This document shows positions 19,600 through 30,349 of a stretch of 64,000 bases of DNA, piece after piece. Where the stretch lies: the NCBI GenBank assembly GCA_964006375.1, contig OZ023265.1, forward strand, positions 118,092,858-118,156,857. The letters run 5' to 3'. The notes under the pieces are model-generated. The model did not search any database and was not told the origin of the DNA. It saw only the letters and a program-made list of their open reading frames with translations. This stretch comes from Tillus elongatus. Taxonomy: Eukaryota; Arthropoda; Insecta; Coleoptera; Cleridae. Position numbers and translations under genes: made by a program. Numbering within the stretch: the stretch's first letter is position 1; each line of letters begins with the position of its first letter.

Positions 19600-20650
19600 G
19601 AATATCTAAATTCAGAAAAATCCATAAAATTATTTTAACAGAAAATATAAGGATATCAACATTCTTGTAATGTATTCGTATTTCAGAGTGAATGAATGAA
19701 GGCGTGCTTTATAAAATTTTGAGTTTAAATACCCACAAGAAATAAACAAAGGAGAGAAATCTGGTAACGTTACAGGTCATTCGATAAGTCTCATCACCTC
19801 GATTCATGGTCTTGCAAAAGTCCCATCCAAATATGTCTTATAGGCATTACGTAATGAGCAGAAACACTATATTGTTGACAATTAGAATTTTGTCTTAGTA
19901 ATGATTATCGTGTTCAATTACAGCTAAGTAATAAAATGTTGGAACAAATTTAAATACATTCAGTTACATTTCCTGGTAAGAAAACCTATTTAACGGTACA
20001 TTTAGTTTTTCTGAATGATGATGTTGGAAGAAATGTGATACAGTGGCTTAATAAGAATTGCAATTTGAGATGGATTAAAAGACGCGGTCCAGTTCAGTGT
20101 CCCAGTCTTTTGGCTTGTATCTATTGGTTCTTTAAAAACAATTAGTTTATGCTGCGCAAATTAATAATATTGAAAAACTGAAAGAAACATTTTCAGTCCT
20201 GTGCAGCAAATTTAGGACCAATTAAATTTTGCACAAGTTTACAATTCACTCGTTTGCGTTACCAGGCGTGCATCAACGTACACAGTGGCATTTTTGAGCA
20301 TTTATTATAATCTAATTTATTTTATAATTGTATTTATGGTTACAAAGTTTTGAACAAAATAGAGAATTAGTGTATTTTTTTAATCGCCATCTCTTGTAAA
20401 AGAAGCCTAATCGGGACATTAGTTATTTTTTGTGTTACGTTTAGCAACCGATTTTACATATGAAACCTTGTTTTGGTCCTCCAGTTACCCAATGCCAAAC
20501 GGCATACAAAATACTCTTATTTAAATTTATTTTTATCGGTTTATTTTATTTCCTTTTCTTTAATGAAATATCCAACCCCGATCTGAAAGAAAGTTGTTTT
20601 CTGTTTTATGCTTAAAACTCTATTTTACATGGCATTTCCAAATTTATACT
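19600..20650. other. No gene recognised
   Basis: AT-rich sequence with no open frame, tandem repeat or recurrent element that I can identify. Confidence 0.5.
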
Positions 20651-20699
20651 CCATACTTCGTTTGATCATTCTACTCGTCACCTCAGCCTCTACCCTATC

Positions 20700-21670
20700 G
20701 TGACCTAAGGGGTAACTCTGGCGGCTTCTGCTCTCGCGTCGGCGTTTGATACATCTTTGAACTGGTCGCTACCACACCACCAATTTATTTGAGTTCTCGC
20801 ACGCTCCACCACTTGCATATTCCTATGGATGGTGTCGGCCGTAACTCCCTTCCTCCTGTGAGCATGTCCGGGGCGACTCTGCTGCCGGAAGCGATGTTGA
20901 CGGTTCCACCCTGAAGGGTGGTGTCCTTTCCACTGCCGTACCCACCGGGAACAATTCAGCCACGTACACCGTGTACCCATCCTGGAGCTTCAGCCCTTTG
21001 CTTCCCATCACAACGTTGTCTTCATAGGCGTCTGTGTATTTTCACCGTCCTATTATCCTCTTTTCCGTTCCTTCTATTATCGACCATGTCTTCCTCTGAT
21101 CCGCCGGGCGCGGTTCTTGTCAGTATGCATTCCTGTGCTTCCAACCACAAAGATGGGCACCCTGCCAACACCACCGTTGGAAGTCCTTCTGCAGGACTTG
21201 TAATGTCTAACAGAAACGCTCTTTGCGCCGACTGATTTGGGCGCCGTACAAGAGAGCTGCCTTCACCCCTTCCTCATATATGATCCTCAGGATCTCTGGA
21301 TTCGCACGTCTCTCCCGCTACCGTTCGCACCCTATGCGCCGCCCCTGCTGTATTGCCCGCTACGTATCTGGTATACTCTACCTAGAGTAGACCTGAGTTG
21401 TACATCACTCCCAGATATTTCATTTTGGCTTCCGGCCAAATGGTTACGTCTCCCATTTTTACTTTGTGTCCTCCCTGTAAATATACTGCGCCTGTTTGGA
21501 GGCGTATTCAAGTTTATGAACCCACTCCCACTTCTGGCATGCCTCCCAGGTACGCTGCCAAGCTGCCTTAAGTTTCCTCACTGACGGCGCCGTTATGGTG
21601 AGAAGCTGGTCATTCGCCCGTATTGAGACTGTCGGTTTTTTTCCCACTCGAATGTGGAAAAGCGGGCTTC
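20700..21670 (-). mobile_element. R1-like LINE reverse transcriptase relic
   Basis: The minus strand at 21647-21459 reads a frame with SIRANDQLLTITAPSVRKL, a worn version of the A(Y/F)ADDQLLL active-site region of R1-type reverse transcriptases, then WHACQKWEWVHKLEYASKQ-like sequence matching the segment after it (read here as EACQKWEWVHKLEYASKQ). Downstream fragments in shifting frames extend to about 20700. The region is GC-rich against its surroundings. Multiple stops and shifts; the active-site Asp pair is lost. Confidence 0.5.
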
Positions 21671-21739
21671 TGATGTGTTATGGGGGGCGATTTGGCGGTT
21701 TCAGTGGTAGTAGGGTCTCGAATTTACTGCAATTAAAAT

Positions 21740-22175
21740 AAGGTGGGTGTTGTATTAACAAAAAGCAAAATACCTACAATATCTGAAAAACAAAGTTCTC
21801 CACATTGCCGATGCCATAGTTGAATCCGGCATCCTTAATAACCATCTTGTAGAAAATTTTTGTTTTTCGTCGCGCAGTTTCTGAAATGGGAGCCGATTCC
21901 GATACTTTTGGACGAACACGTTGTGTTGTTGCATTTAAAAATTGAAATAAAATAAAGTTTGATATTTGGTGGTATTAGTTATAGTATAACGCTGAGTTCA
22001 TTGCAGAAAAAGATAAGAAAAGTTACCACCATTATCTGAAAATTGTAAACTTGGCAACATCACCGAAGCCATCAGTGAATCGGATATCCGCAATAACCTT
22101 TTTTTAATTTTTTTCTAGCAAGCGGTTTGTGAAGTGCGAGAGCGTTCCAAGACTTTTGAAACGCAGTGTACTATA
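21740..22175. repeat. Diverged direct repeat, period about 240 bp
   Basis: Two segments (about 21740-21930 and 21985-22170) share the order CCGATGCCAT / CCGAAGCCAT, GAATCCGGCATCC / GAATCGGATATCC, CAATAACC, and a trailing TTTTGGACG / TTTTGAAACG stretch. They are clearly related but well diverged. Function unknown. Confidence 0.45.
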
Positions 22176-22179
22176 TGCA

Positions 22180-22640
22180 TTTTGTACGATTAAAATTGGT
22201 CCATCGTTATCAGTGTCAACAAAAACACTTTTCTGCTATCTCTATACTATTTATCGTTTTAATTAAATAATTATGCCATACAGCCAGATAAGGCAATTAG
22301 TATTACTAATATTATAATATAACAATTGATTTCCTGGAAACTGCAAACAACCAAAAAACCCAAGGACCTATAAACAAGTACCTAATAAACACATGCGTTA
22401 CAAAACAAAGTAGCTAAATAACACAAACAACATAGAAATATGACACGAGGCCTTAAAAGCATATTCAACGTATTAACGTATGAACTGTGACCTCAAATCA
22501 TCTAAGCTGTAACAATTCCATGGATTTTTAATTACATCTCTGAACATAGTAGGAACTAAGCACACTGATGAACTCCTAAAAGAGCGCAACCGATATGTGT
22601 CTCTTATGATGGTCAAAATGCATCTAACAAATACTTTTAC
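22180..22640. other. No gene recognised
   Basis: AT-rich sequence between a diverged repeat and a truncated R1-like LINE tail. Nothing else seen. Confidence 0.5.
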
Positions 22641-22649
22641 ATTACCTCT

Positions 22650-22890
22650 CGGCAACGAGTGTAAAGCTCTGGACCGCATAAGACAACTGATCTACGGTCA
22701 GTCTAGACCGGAGACAGAGCAATATAAAACTATAAAACTTCACCCTACCAATCGCTGTGCAGACTAGTTCAAGGCACAGTGATTTTGGAATGGGTGGAGT
22801 AAGACTAAGGGTATGCACAATCAACCAAAGGTTGCAGTGGCATCGGGGCGGCAAGGCCGCGAACGAGCCCTGAGGGAACAAAAAAAGGGG
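22650..22890 (+). mobile_element. R1-like LINE 3' end, 5'-truncated copy
   Basis: From GAGTGTAAAGCTCTGGACCG onward the sequence tracks 17612-17845 base for base with few changes, including the GGGGCGGCAAGGCCGCG tail and a short A-run. The abrupt start within the zinc-finger codons is the usual 5' truncation of a LINE insertion. Confidence 0.8.
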
Positions 22891-23112
22891 TAAGTTATAC
22901 TAGGGACAGCGATTATTAAATCGTTAGTTTGTTCTATACAAGCTGTGTGGTTAGCACTTTGAATCAATCATGACCGTAGTGAGAATCTAGGTACTGGTAC
23001 GTACAGAGATATGTCCATACTTGTGATTCATCTCACTGAGTAATCTAAAGACAGATAATATTTAGTAATTCATTGATTGTTGTTGCCCTTACTTGGTGAA
23101 ACTTGTCCATAC

Positions 23113-23185
23113 TACATACAGACTTGGAGACTACTTCTCTGGCTTCACAGTGAAGCCAGAGAAGTAGTCTCCAAGTCTGTATGTA
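23113..23185. repeat. Perfect 73-bp palindrome
   Basis: Two 36-bp arms are exact reverse complements around a single A at 23149 (GGCTTCAC-A-GTGAAGCC at the centre). The left arm belongs to a longer repeat that recurs near 53535-53590 without the palindromic right arm. It would extrude as a near loop-less hairpin. Confidence 0.95.
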
Positions 23186-23214
23186 ATATTTAGTAAATTT
23201 ATTTTAAATGCGTT

Positions 23215-24790
23215 TTGCGCCCCATGTCCGTCCAGTATCAGAGAAAGTATACTAGAAAAGAACCGCGTGCAAAGACTAGCTCAACGCACTGGAAACCCCG
23301 CCGACAAACGATTCGCAAACAGACTCATCAAACAAGTACGATCCGCTCTAAAAGAACTCCGCAACAACTGTTGGGAGGAACACCTGCAAACCCTGTCCGC
23401 CCAAGACAATTCCGTCTGGCAACTAGTAATAGCCGTTCGCTCCCAAAAACTTCCGATATGCCCACTTCATGGCCAAAACGGCATCCTGTACACGGATGCG
23501 GACAAAGCCGATGCATTCGTGGATCATCTGGAGTTGCAATTCAGCCCGAATTATAGCAACGTTGATCTGTCGCACTTCGCAAGAACGCCCCGTTATGTCG
23601 GGAATGCGCTTCGCGTCATCGCGTCACCACAGACACAAACATCGAGCCCGCTACTTACGAAGAAGTTTCCTTAACAAACCAAACACTAAAAAATAGGAAA
23701 GCTCCGGGATACGATGGAATCTCCAACTTAGCCCCCAAAAATCTCCCGCAAAGCAGTGGTATTCATAGTTACGATTATGAATGCCATGCTGCGATTTCAA
23801 AATTTTCCACCCATGTGGAAACTTGCCGACATTATCAATATTCCAAAACTCACCAAAAAGACCCGCTATTCTCTCGGAACTACACGCACATTAGCCTACT
23901 CCCTGTCATCGGCAAAATCGCCGAAAAACTAATTGAGAAAAGGCCAGCCTCGTTCACCTCTGATAACCATATCCTTCCCGACAAGCAATTCGGATTCAGA
24001 CACCAGTACTCCACCATAGACCAAGTCCTTCGAATGGTGGAGAACATCACCGAAGGAATTAACAAGAACAAGTCAACTGGTGCAATATTTCTCGACATTG
24101 CTCAAGCCTTCGACATGGTTTAGCATGCAGGCCTCCTAAACAAGCTTTCATCATTTAATTATCCGCTCCCTCTGATACTGCTCATAGGGTCATAACTGCA
24201 ACAGAAGAAGTTTCAGGTCAAACACCTGGAGACCAGATCTAGAGCCTACTCATCTGCTATCTCCCCTCTGCTGTGCAATATATTTGTCGCAGACATACAG
24301 ACACCGCCCCTAAACGTTACATAAGCACTGTACGCAGACGACCCTACCATCCTTAGCAGCTCCATTCAATCGAGGATAGTAACCCAACGTTCACAGACCG
24401 CGGTAGACATGCTTCAAAACTGATATAGGAAATCTTGTCTAGCCATAAACCCCGATAAATGTTCAGCAGTCCTATTTTCCAAGAGGAGACACACGCCTAA
24501 TGAACACGTATCGTTAGACAACCGTCTAATTCCCTGGCAAGGCTCCGCCAAATACATCGGGGTTTTCCTTGACAAACGGTTATCATGGCGGCCCCATGTC
24601 CAACATGCCCGAGGGAAAACTTCCATGTTCATTTCGAAGTTCTTTCCACTGTCCATGAACAAAAAAACTGCTCCGGCCCGCCTTGACCTATGCATCCCCT
24701 GGATGGGCCACTGCAGCGACTTGATTTGTCACAAACAGTCAGATTCTGATCTGAAAATGCCTTCGATACTTGAGTTTATAACTTAACTAT
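23215..24790 (+). mobile_element. Jockey-type LINE reverse transcriptase relic
   Basis: In successive frames I can read the segment upstream of the RT (with SVWQLVIAV and DADKADAFVDHLELQFSPN, 23267-23674), RT motifs YTHISLLPVIGK, KQFGFRHQYST and AIFLDIAQAFD (23815-24123, catalytic Asp present), then a TAG, LYADDPTI near 24325 (active-site Asp pair kept) and NPDKCSAVLFS / KYIGVFLDKRLSW. At least three frame changes and several stops make it a pseudogene. The region is GC-richer than its flanks. Only the middle of the element remains. Confidence 0.78.
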
Positions 24791-24849
24791 CCACCACTCG
24801 GTTCGCAAAAGCCGCTTATCACCCAAACGCTCTTCTCCGTAGTGCTACT

Positions 24850-25400
24850 GACTACGATGAGCCACTTCCACTTAGACATACGCGTCCAAAGCGTGTCCTT
24901 ATCCGATATCCCATACCAGACATATGTTTTCAAAGGATGTGTACCGCCAGTATCGGCAGGATTGTTATCAACTGTACCGTTGACGTTACAGTTACTTCGT
25001 CTGGAAAAAATATGTTCAAAGTCGTCTTCAGATAATTCCTTAACTGGGAAAACTTTGTATCAGTGGCACCTTTGCTTATACACAATTCAATAAGCCACCG
25101 ATCTTGATATTTCATACGTTTATTCAATCTCTTTCAGCAAATAATGTGGATTATCTTCCAGCGACAATTGAAGAAACGTTTGTGAAGTCCTTCCGGGTAA
25201 ATCTTGAACATGTCCAAATCTCCTAAATTTTTTTCAACTTTGCTGACCGTGCTTTGAGAAATTGATGGCCCATCAGAGTAAATGTTATTAAATAATTGCA
25301 CGACCTCTTGCTTGGTACGAGTTCAGTCACCAAAAGCAATCATTTCGAATATTATGATCTTTTCTCTGTCAGTCAACTTTCTTAAACACTTCCTCCAATA
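24850..25400 (-). mobile_element. Tc1/mariner-group (DUF4817-like) transposase relic
   Basis: On the minus strand from about 25390, a frame reads LTDREKIIIFEMIAFGD, a stop, then QEVVQLFNN and ISQSTVSKVEKN (a helix-turn-helix block of the kind at the start of these insect transposases). In other frames follow LEDNPHYLLKEIE and KELSEDDFEHIF, and then CNVNGTVDNNPAD and YVWYGIS, which match the order of the catalytic half of this group. Stops and shifts throughout; the element is dead. Family name is from memory of the motifs. Confidence 0.5.
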
Positions 25401-25945
25401 ACTGTTTCAACAACGACTCGAGTAACCTTAAGTTTATTTTTCCGAAGGTAAATTCACTAGTACTGGCTTTCGTGTAGAACGTGGTCAAATGCGAGACATC
25501 CAAATGCAAAAAAAAATAGGAAAAAATGAAACGAAAACATGCGAGGTCCTTACCTGCTTAAAATATTTTGTAACGAACTATCGGTAGCAAATTAAAATTT
25601 CGAACACTATTCATCTTTTGCCTAAACTGATAATAAAAATTGTCAAGCGTTTGCTGCAACAGAGTACAAAGAGAGGCACTACCTCATCAAGAACTGGCTC
25701 TGAAAATGGGGCTCTTAAATCTTAGTAAAATGCCCTACCATAATACACTGCTGATCCTGTTCTAGAGAACTCAGAAGACAGGTTGTACTGGGATCGGACC
25801 GTGCTAACAGACCAACGAGTTGTCCACAACATACCAGATATAATAATAGTGAAAAGTCCTGCAAACAAGTGACAATGATTGATGTGGCCATTACGAATAA
25901 CAATAATCTAGAGACAAAGTACAATGAAAAGATTATTAAAAAAAT
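25400..25945. other. No gene recognised
   Basis: Mixed sequence before a long GACGCAGC-family copy; nothing else identified. Confidence 0.45.
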
Positions 25946-26767
25946 TCGGGACGCAGCAAGCGCGTTATAGTAGCGAATTTTCATAAGATCGATTTTAGAG
26001 GCCCTAGTACGCACACATTTGAAGAATTGTTTCGGAAGTGTTATCATCAATATCTCTCTAGTATCAAAAAAATCTTGCGTTCTAACTCCTTTTGAGGAAT
26101 ATTCCCAAAACTCAATTTTCTATGAAGCTAAAGAACTAACTTTTGCTATATCTGTAGATATGGTAAGTCTCTTTAAAAAAAGCTTGTATTACAAATTTTA
26201 TTAAAGCTATACATAAGATTTCCAGAAGGAAACTTAATTCATATTTAGAAAAGTAAAGTATTTGCCAACTTATGAAGCAGTTATTTTTCCTTAATTTTTA
26301 ATTTAATGAATCGCCAGTATGATTTCGTTTTAGTCAACTTAATCAAACCGGTTTTTTCAATATCAACAATAACAAAATTATAATTTCAGACTCAAAGGTG
26401 ACAAACTTATTTAGGCATTTTAAACAAAAATGAGATCTTGTTCAAAACGTATGCAATATGTGCACTATTGTTTCTCCAAATGTCAAAATAAAACATAAAA
26501 AAACACACTGGAATCCTGTGTTGTAGACACCTCAGAAGTAAAGAAAGAATCGGGTAGATTCGGAACGCAGAAATGAACGCGCGACGATGTGCATTATTGC
26601 CAGATGAATGTTGCCAAGTCTCATTTTAAATAAAAAGTTAAATCAGTGGGTGAACAAATGTTTTTATAATGTAAATAAATGATAATATGACGTCATCTAC
26701 ACACATCCATATTTGACATATATTACGGAAAGCAGTAGGAAAACGTAAATGTAAACAGTAAATTTTG

Positions 26768-26880
26768 AGCCTCGGTAGTCTAGTGGAAAGAACGTGACCT
26801 GACCTGACCTGACCTGACCTGACCTGACCTGACCCAAGGGTATTGGGTTCAATTCCCAGGTTTCCCCGCTCACCATGAGT
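26768..26880 (+). mobile_element. tRNA-derived SINE head with pentamer expansion
   Basis: GAGCCTCGGTAGTCTAGTGG resembles a pol III A box region and GGGTTCAATTCCCAGG a B box, as in tRNA-derived SINEs; close relatives lie at 27541-27622 and 30270-30349. Where those have a normal anticodon-arm-like stretch, this copy has eight GACCT units (26796-26835). It lies in the left arm of an inverted duplication. Confidence 0.7.
26796..26835. repeat. (GACCT)8 pentanucleotide array
   Basis: Seven GACCT units and a final GACCC, located between the A-box-like and B-box-like parts of a SINE head. Confidence 0.95.
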
Positions 26881-27334
26881 AAAAAAAAAAGGCAATGCAG
26901 CAATTTCCGTTGCGAATTGCTGATGATAAATACAACTGTATATGCTCATAGCAGACAGTATCCGATATATTTTGCAATGTTTCATGGTAATGATGAAAAT
27001 TCTACTGACAACTGTCGATGATAAACATAACCGCTTTCCAGAATATATAGGATACTGTCTGCTATAAGCATGTACATAGTTGTATTTCTCATCAGCAATT
27101 CGCAACGGAAACTTTTTTTTTACTTATTTAAGGTTAGAACCTGAAATAAAAACAACCCCTTCGAAGGGAAACCTATTTTGAGGTATTTTTTCATCGACAG
27201 TTGTCAGTAGAATATGCTTTATTACCATGAAACATTGCAACTTTCCAAAATATATTGGATACTGTCTGCTATGAGCATATACATAGTTGTATTTATCATC
27301 AGCAATTCGCAACGGCAATTACTTCATTGACTTT

Positions 27335-27622
27335 ATTACACTGATTCAATTACAGCACTATCCGGGAGATTTTTCCGAACCCCCGCCTTTCTGTAAGGAG
27401 GGTAAGGATTTTTAACACGCCCAACATCGAATGGGCACGGGACCGACGGATTTACGCAGCCTGGGAAGGGCCGAACGTGCAGTCATTAACTTGCTCAATC
27501 ACAATGGCACAGCCTCTGTTGATGTTACTGATTTACTGCAAAGGTGAGAGGGGAAACCTGGGAATCGAACCGAGTACCCTTGCGTCCAGAGGCACACGTT
27601 GTTTCCACTGGAGCACCGAGGC
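27335..27622 (-). mobile_element. tRNA-derived SINE
   Basis: On the minus strand the head reads GAGCCTCGGTGCTCCAGTGG and TCGGTTCGATTCCCAGG. A body follows with CCAACATCGAATGG-type and GGGCGTGTTAAAAATCC stretches and a CCTCCTTACAGAAAGG tail near 27385. The body matches the copy at 30058-30349. No coding capacity; it would rely on LINE enzymes. Confidence 0.7.
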
Positions 27623-27892
27623 TCAAAATTTACTGTTTACATTTACGTTTTCCTACTGCTTTCCGTCATATGTGTCAAATATCGATGTATGTCGATTACG
27701 TAATATTATCATTTATTTACTTTATAAAAACATTTGTTCATCCCTCCATTTCACTCTTTATTGAGTGAGACTGGGTAATATTCATCTGGCAACAGTGCAC
27801 ATCGTCGCGCGTTCATTTCTGAGTTCCGAATCTACCCGATTCTTTGTTTACTTCTGAGGTGTCTACAACACAGGATTACCAAAACACATATT

Positions 27893-27963
27893 TAACGAGC
27901 TGGATTCGATCGCGTAACCTTCTGCTTTTGAGGCAAACGCGACGCCTCTCAGCCATCTAGGCA
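27893..27963 (-). other. tRNA-like module inside family element
   Basis: On the minus strand TGCCTAGATGGCTGAGAGGC and CGATCGAATCCAGC sit at tRNA-like distance, suggesting A and B boxes, but the arms do not form a complete cloverleaf. A second, differently sequenced tRNA-like module occupies the equivalent position of the related copy (45272-45357). Probably a SINE head, not a working tRNA. Confidence 0.4.
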
Positions 27964-28546
27964 TACATCAACTCAGGTTTTGTTTACATGATACATTTGA
28001 TCGGCTCCATGCCCGGGATATTATATTCAAAGTATACGTAACAACTTACGACAGAATTAGTAGAATTATCATTGAAACACGTCAGATGACTGTTTCGGTC
28101 TTATATGACGTTTTATGTTAAACTTTAAAGATAAAAGAAACTATTTTAGAATTATTTTTATAGAAACTTGGCTGGATTTTGTCTACATTTCTACTATATT
28201 ATGCGACAGCATAATATATCTATGCTGCGATAAAACTGCATTTGAGGCCGTTCATAAAGCTACAAATATGGTGTCTTCTAATAATTCATTGAATCCCCCA
28301 GTTAAATAACAATCGCTTGGCAAATTTTTCATTTCATGTCGTCTGTCATTTTCCATAATTGCGGGCGAGATATCACGATTGTTGGTCGAGTAGTATGTTT
28401 TATGCCTGGTATATATTTTTAACGGACCTTGGTTTTGGGTTCTAGGGACCCGAATTCGCGCTTATCTGAAGAAATTTTTTCAAAAGCTTTTCATCGTGAC
28501 CTCTCTATTAGCGAATTTTTCTTAATGAAAATTCGCTAATACAGAG

Positions 28547-28920
28547 ACCTCGAGATGCAAGTAAAGAGACAGTGGATGGCAGGTAGTGTCCCGAGTGATC
28601 CCGATAGTAAAGTCCTCAACTGGTTTGGCTTCTAAAAATCTTCGAGAGAACATAGACCGGGCCTTAGATATCACCTTTATAAGGTTATGCAGAAAGCGAT
28701 AATACTTGCAACTAGCCGCACCATGCGGAGATTTCTGAGAAATGAGGATGTGTCGCGTTGTCGTTCAGGGTCCGATAACTTGGGCTTCCTCTAATCTCAA
28801 TACCTTTGGTATCTGAGATACCTGGGATGAGTGAATGTTCCCCTCTATATGCATGCTGAATTAGAGGACATGAAGATACCCAAGGACAAGATATTTCTCT
28901 TGCAAAAGCGTGTTATTTTA
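28547..28920. other. No gene recognised
   Basis: Sequence following the snap-back end of a family copy. I see fragments that could be LINE C-terminal coding (a stretch near 28600-28760), but no motif clear enough to name. Confidence 0.4.
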
Positions 28921-28934
28921 GACACATGTTTTTT

Positions 28935-29030
28935 TTTCTCCCTCAGGGCTCGTCCGCGGCTTTGCCGCCCCGATAGCACTGCAGCCCTTGGCCTATTGTG
29001 CATTACCCTCCACCCTAAGCTCGATCTCAA
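28935..29030 (-). mobile_element. R1-like LINE 3' tail, inverted short copy
   Basis: On the minus strand the sequence tracks the tail of the R1-like copies, including the CGGGGCGGCAAAGCCGCGG fold and CAGGGCTCGT in reverse. Ends in an A-run (T-run on plus at 28929). Severely 5'-truncated. Confidence 0.7.
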
Positions 29031-29416
29031 CGACAGAAGTGATTTGAAAAATCATCCGCTGTCGGTGAGTCTCGAACCGTCTTAGACACATGTAGGATAG
29101 TCAGGAACAAAATAACAGAAAATTGGACGTAGGTAGAAAAACCCTGCGTGTGAAACCAAACCAGAGTCCATGCCGTGAAATAGAAAACGGTTATATTTAC
29201 GTGCTGGGTGCTTTGTCACAAGCCGTAGTATGACCTGTAAACCTCAACAAGTGCAACCGTTAATAATAATAACAACAACAATATTTATTAGCCAACAGGC
29301 GAAACTCATTTACAGAGCATGTAATAAGTAAGAAAATACAGATACCATAGTAAACACAAATGATAATACTAAAAGGTAAGCCCATAAATAAACAAACACT
29401 GATATGTGATAAAAAG

Positions 29417-29418
<2 letters not shown>
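29031..29418. other. No gene recognised
   Basis: Intergenic sequence with a short AAC/AAT trinucleotide patch near 29262-29285 and no other feature I can support. Confidence 0.45.

Positions 29419-29419
<1 letters not shown>

Positions 29420-29512
<93 letters not shown>
29420..29512. repeat. (TA)n microsatellite
   Basis: About 93 bp of TA. Confidence 0.95.
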
Positions 29513-29515
<3 letters not shown>

Positions 29516-30055
29516 GTTTCAAAACATGTGTCGGAAAATGAGGAGTGCGGTTCCTTGTCCCTTTCTAAGAAAAAAAGTTCCTATTAACATGGATCTGCAA
29601 ACGCGCCCTTTTCGAGATACAGGGTATCAAAAAAATTATTTTTATTTAGTTTTTTGACGATATCTCATAAACCGTTTGCGACACTGGATTCAGATTTTGT
29701 ACACTGTTTATCATTAATATTACATACTTTTTAAAAGCCAATTCAATTATTTCCACACGTCAGTGGTGGAGATTTTAGGTATATGTGATGTTTTTTTAGT
29801 CCTTAATTTCTACGGCACTGAGGAAATTATCATTTTAAAAGCCCATTTTAAACCGCCAATGTTTTCTACACAAAAAGGGTACTCTCGCTCAAATATAAAT
29901 CGTTTTAGATAAAAAAAATGAATTTTATGATGATAAAAAAAAACTGGAAATAATCATCCTATTTTGTTGGTGACAAAACATTTGGTTTTTATGAAGTCAC
30001 CTACCGCCGCTCTGACTGGAACGATCACCTCGACATCACCCGGCACAATCCGTTG
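29513..30055. other. No gene recognised
   Basis: AT-rich sequence after a (TA)n tract. A tail phrase near 29620-29700 (disruption of Lys/Phe-rich frames) gives no domain match. Confidence 0.4.
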
Positions 30056-30057
30056 AT

Positions 30058-30349
30058 AAGTGAGCAGTTACACCTCACTATCCTGGAAATTTTGCCGAAC
30101 TCCTGTCCTTCTGTAAGGAGGGTGGGGATCTTTAACGTGCCCAACATGGCAGGGACACAGGACCGGCGGCTTTACGCCCGAAGGCCGAAACGTGCAGACA
30201 TGCAACTTGCTCAAAACAATTCCAGAACATCGGTTGGTGTTAATTTATTACAGTTTGTACTGAAAAAGTGAAGGGGAAACCCTGGGAACCGTACCCAGTA
30301 CCCTTCGGTTAAGAGGTAGACGTTCTTACCCTTGGACCGCCGAGGCTCC
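30058..30349 (-). mobile_element. tRNA-derived SINE, near full length
   Basis: On the minus strand: head GGAGCCTCGGCGGTCCAAGG and GGTACGGTTCCCAGG, a unique middle, then a conserved-looking central phrase GGGCACGTTAAAGATCCC and a CCTCCTTACAGAAGG tail, ending CAGGATAGTGAGGTG near 30070. The same body occurs at 27335-27540, in worn form at 36000-36160, and shortened at 62820-62925. The central phrase resembles deeply conserved SINE central domains; that comparison is from memory. Confidence 0.75.

Larger units (their letters stand above)
26505..27895. repeat. Nested inverted duplication (long palindrome)
   Basis: The left arm 26505-26880 and right arm 27530-27890 are imperfect reverse complements, sharing for instance TAGACACCTCAGAAGTAAA, GAACGCGCGACGATGTGCA and GGAAAACGTAAATGTAAACA. 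Between them, a unit of about 90 bp with TTGCGAATTGCTGATGA and AGCAGACAGTATCC occurs three times: once plus (26910) and twice minus (27025-27115, 27215-27320). Each arm includes a SINE tRNA-like head. Confidence 0.85.
25946..28546 (+). mobile_element. Long GACGCAGC-family element with nested inverted duplication
   Basis: The left end TTCGGGACGCAGCAAGCGC (25946) and the right end (GGTTTTGGGTTCTAGGGACC, then snap-back TTAGCGAATTTT ... GAAAATTCGCTAA at 28507-28546) frame about 2.6 kb. The first 540 bp align with 44642-45235, and 28230-28310 with 45430-45500. So this copy and 44642-46228 are two members of one subfamily, this one carrying an extra roughly 1.4-kb insertion (26490-27890). Confidence 0.6.

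Noticed and set aside
27893..27963. A functional tRNA gene
   Set aside because: A- and B-box-like parts exist but the arms do not complete a cloverleaf.
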